From contig JADFJZ010000059.1 of assembly GCA_022565195.1 (NCBI GenBank), positions 1-7,470 on the forward strand: a stretch of 7,470 nt of DNA. The letters run 5' to 3'. Below the pieces are notes generated by a model. The model was not told the origin of the DNA. It saw nothing but the letters and a program-made list of their open reading frames with translations, and did not search any database. Positions 4,874 through 7,470 of this stretch are shown here, piece after piece (the stretch's first letter is position 1; every line of letters begins with the position of its first letter). The DNA comes from Planctomycetota bacterium. GTDB taxonomy: Bacteria > Planctomycetota > Phycisphaerae > UBA1845 > CAIVHJ01. A program made the position numbers and the translations under genes.

Positions 4874-7470
4874 AGTTGGGTTGAAGAACCCCTATCTCGT
4901 GGTCGTCCTGGTCGTGGCGGTTTTTGTCATCGGCGGCGTATCGATGTCGCAGATCCCCGCCGACCTGCTGCCGCAGTTCAAAACGCCGGCCGTGCAGATC
5001 GTCACGTTTTACCCCGGCATGCCGCCGGAGGTGATGGAGCGTGACATCATGAGCCGCATGGAGCGCTGGACCGGCCAATCGGTCGGCATCGAGCGTCAAG
5101 AAGGCAAGGCCATGCTCGGGGTCTGTATCGTGAAAGACTTCTTTCGCGAGGACATCAGCTTCGACACCGCCATGTCGCAGGTCACTTCGTACGCGATGAG
5201 CGACATGTTCTACCTGCCGCCGGGCACCATCCCGCCGATGATCATGCCCTTTGATCCGACGGCCTCGGTGCCATTGTGCCTGGTCAGCGTGTCCAGCCCG
5301 ACCATGACGGAGAAGGAACTGTACGACATTGCTTATTACGAGCTGCGCAACCGGTTGCAGAGCATCCAGGGCGTGATCGCGCCGGCGGTTTACGGCGGCG
5401 TGTTGCGGCGCATCTTGGCGTACGTCGATCCGATGGAACTGGAGGCCCGCGGGCTTTCTCCGATGGATATAGTCGATACGCTCGGAGCCCAGAGCGTCTT
5501 CATCCCCACCGGCAACGCCAAGTTCGGCGACATCGACTACCAAATCATCTCCAATGCCATGCCGGTGAAAGTCGAGGAGTTGAACGACATTCCGATCGCA
5601 AACGATATCTACATGCGCGATATTGGCGAAGTGAAGGACAGCCACCAGATTCAGTCAAACATTGTCCGCATCAACGGCGGGCGGAAGGCCTATATTCCCA
5701 TCTACCGTCAGCCCGGCGCCAACACCATCGAGATCGTCACCGGGATCAAGGATGAACTCGACACGATCCTCGAGCGCCTGAAGGAAATGGATCCCAAGGC
5801 CAAAGACTTATCGCTGGAAGTGGTCATGGATCAGTCCGACTATGTACGCACCAGCATCAGAGGCCTGGAAGTCGCCGCCATTCTCGGCGCGTTCCTCGCG
5901 GGCGTAGTCGTGTTCGTCGCCCTGCGCAGTTGGCGCTCCACGATCGTGATCGTGCTGGCGATTCCATTGTCGATTATGGCGGCCCTGATTGGCTTGCGTT
6001 ATACCGGCGACACCATCAACAGCATGACGCTGGGCGGGTTGGCGCTGGCCATCGGCATCCTGGTGGATCAATCCATCGTCGTGCTCGACAACATCACGCG
6101 GCATTTGCGCATGGGCAAGGGTCGGATTGAAGCGGCGCTTGATGGGACGCAGGAAGTAGCGATGCCCGTCCTGGTATCGACGATCACCTTCGTGGTGGTG
6201 TTCTTCCCGGTGGTGTTCTTGACGGGCATTACTCGATTCCTGTTTCAGCCGCTGGCCATCACTGTGGTCTTTGCCGTATTCGCCAGCTATCTCGTGGCCA
6301 TGTTCGTGATTCCCGCGTTTTGCGCGAAGTTCCTCAAAGAAAGCGACGTCGCGGCAGACGGCGGAACTGCCGAACAGCAGACCCCGGGGTGGTTTAACGA
6401 ATGGTTCGGCACGATAATGAGCAAGCCCCTCGCGATCATCGGCGGGAGTGTGGCAGCGCTCGCCGGCGCGGTCGTTCTCTTGAGTTTCTGCGGGACGGAG
6501 TTGTTCCCGCAGGTCGATTCGAATCAGTTCATGATTCTGGTTCGGCTGCCGTCCGGCACCCGCATCGAAATTACTGAGGATACCATCGCACAGATCGAAC
6601 AAGTCTTGATGGATGAAATGGGCGAGCCGGATCCGCAGTATCCCAAGGTCGAGCAATATCCCGACTCCAATATGCGGATTCTGATTTCCAACATCGGCGT
6701 GCTCATGGATTGGCCCGCCGCCTACACGCCCAACACCGGACCGATGGATGCCTTCGTGCTCGTGCAATTGAAGGGCAAGTCGGGAATGCCGAACACATTT
6801 GACTACGTCGAAAGTTTGCGTTCCAAGCTGAACGAGCAGTTTCCCGGCGTGGAGTTTTCGTTTGACACCGGGGGAATGATGACGGCGGCGCTGAACTTCG
6901 GACTGCCCTCGCCGATCAACCTTCAAATACAGGGCAGCGATCTGTTCACGGGCGAGGAGATCGCCCAGCACGTCCGCCAAATCGCCGCCGGCGTGCCGGG
7001 TGCGATTGACGTGCGCGTCGCCCAGCGCATGGATTATCCGCAGATCGGGATCGAGGTCGATCGCGTCAAAGCTGCTCAGCTTGGCCTCACACAGGAGGAA
7101 GTGATCAAGAACGTGGTCACGGCTGTCAATTCGAGCATTGGGTTCGATCCGGCGTTTTGGCTCGCGCCCAACGGCAACCATTATTTCATCGGCGCGCAAT
7201 ATGCCGAGAGCGGCATCCAGTCGTTTGAGACGTTGCGCAACGTGCCCATCACGGGTTCAACGAGCAAGCAGCCGGTGCCGTTGCGCAACATCGCGGATTT
7301 CTATCGGGCCAGCGGGCCGTCCGTCATCAATCATGTCAACATCACCCGCACCATCGACGTGTATGCCAACGTCGAGAAGGGTTACGACGTGGGCGGCGTA
7401 GCGGCTGAGATTGAGCGACGGGTGACCGAGGATGCCAGCCTGAACCTCGACCGAACTGAGACGCCGCGCG
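4860..7470 (+). CDS. RND-family efflux permease (AcrB-like), C-terminus beyond the window
   Basis: The first 870 codons of an inner-membrane, proton-driven pump; full-length members have about 1,000-1,100 residues. They work with a periplasmic adaptor and an outer-membrane channel. The start MKAIEVGLKNPYLVVVLVVAV is the typical first helix. A first periplasmic domain follows to about residue 335, with FYPGMPPEVMERDI and the LPPGTIPPMIMPFDP block. Helix 2 is around 338-358, then TGDTINSMTLGGLALAIGILVDQSIVVLDNI for helices 3-4, helix 5 near 434-456, helix 6, a short cytoplasmic linker, and helix 7 near 524-545. The second periplasmic domain includes ELFPQVDSNQFMILVRLPSGTRIE and LNFGLPSPINLQIQG. 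Asp403 matches AcrB Asp407, but the next residue is Gln404 instead of Asp408. The gene overlaps the anti-sigma gene by 14 nt and has no strong ribosome site of its own, implying coupled translation. No adaptor or outer-membrane gene precedes it; one may follow. The substrate cannot be told. Confidence 0.93.
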   Translation, partial: MKAIEVGLKNPYLVVVLVVAVFVIGGVSMSQIPADLLPQFKTPAVQIVTFYPGMPPEVMERDIMSRMERWTGQSVGIERQEGKAMLGVCIVKDFFREDISFDTAMSQVTSYAMSDMFYLPPGTIPPMIMPFDPTASVPLCLVSVSSPTMTEKELYDIAYYELRNRLQSIQGVIAPAVYGGVLRRILAYVDPMELEARGLSPMDIVDTLGAQSVFIPTGNAKFGDIDYQIISNAMPVKVEELNDIPIANDIYMRDIGEVKDSHQIQSNIVRINGGRKAYIPIYRQPGANTIEIVTGIKDELDTILERLKEMDPKAKDLSLEVVMDQSDYVRTSIRGLEVAAILGAFLAGVVVFVALRSWRSTIVIVLAIPLSIMAALIGLRYTGDTINSMTLGGLALAIGILVDQSIVVLDNITRHLRMGKGRIEAALDGTQEVAMPVLVSTITFVVVFFPVVFLTGITRFLFQPLAITVVFAVFASYLVAMFVIPAFCAKFLKESDVAADGGTAEQQTPGWFNEWFGTIMSKPLAIIGGSVAALAGAVVLLSFCGTELFPQVDSNQFMILVRLPSGTRIEITEDTIAQIEQVLMDEMGEPDPQYPKVEQYPDSNMRILISNIGVLMDWPAAYTPNTGPMDAFVLVQLKGKSGMPNTFDYVESLRSKLNEQFPGVEFSFDTGGMMTAALNFGLPSPINLQIQGSDLFTGEEIAQHVRQIAAGVPGAIDVRVAQRMDYPQIGIEVDRVKAAQLGLTQEEVIKNVVTAVNSSIGFDPAFWLAPNGNHYFIGAQYAESGIQSFETLRNVPITGSTSKQPVPLRNIADFYRASGPSVINHVNITRTIDVYANVEKGYDVGGVAAEIERRVTEDASLNLDRTETPR

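Noticed and set aside
4842..5645. 267-codon minus-strand frame over the start of the pump gene
   Set aside because: The composition is His/Asp/Arg-rich shadow coding, and the plus strand carries the conserved RND N-terminus and the overlapping anti-sigma end.
5808..7199. 463-codon open frame on the minus strand opposite the RND gene
   Set aside because: The translation is rich in His, Asp and Arg with no domain or membrane pattern, and it lies antisense to a clear RND permease. Such frames arise from codon bias in GC-rich genes.

Overview
The window reads as a stretch of an ordinary GC-rich Gram-negative chromosome. LpxA (lipid A synthesis) and an RND inner-membrane pump both require a Gram-negative type of envelope. 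The gene style suggests an uncultured member of the Planctomycetota or a nearby phylum: a short-form CstA, a solitary lpxA, an ECF sigma/anti-sigma pair driving an RND pump, and small palindromic repeats inside genes. That placement is inference from protein character, not a database result. No RNA gene, CRISPR array, insertion sequence, phage or plasmid signature is visible.

Left part (1-1593, minus strand). The N-terminal 105 codons of a CstA-type carbon-starvation/peptide permease run off the left edge. They have a well-formed promoter that predicts a leaderless transcript. Upstream lies ygfZ, a folate-binding, GcvT-related protein used in Fe-S enzyme maintenance. It probably starts at a TTG codon and carries a REP-like double hairpin inside its coding sequence. 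The gap between the two holds a small 7-bp tandem repeat.

Middle (1594-3342). A 256-bp divergent region holds a 10-bp inverted repeat and a plausible lpxA promoter. It is followed by lpxA, encoding UDP-GlcNAc acyltransferase, the first step of lipid A synthesis. After a 215-bp AT-richer control region comes an Rrf2-family regulator with a C-terminal cysteine cluster typical of Fe-S sensing members.

Right part (3495-7470, plus strand). A tight operon encodes an ECF sigma factor, its zinc-finger membrane-anchored anti-sigma factor (ATGA overlap), and an RND efflux permease (14-nt overlap) cut off by the right edge. The natural reading is an envelope- or toxicant-responsive efflux module: the anti-sigma factor senses something outside the cytoplasmic membrane, releases the sigma factor, and the pump is made from the same transcript. 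The anti-sigma periplasmic domain is rich in Cys and His, and the pump has Gln in place of the second Asp of its proton-relay pair.

I do not see a clearly undescribed system. The most useful leads are the two intragenic palindromic elements, the rrf2 leader, and the sigma/anti-sigma/RND module with its atypical residues.
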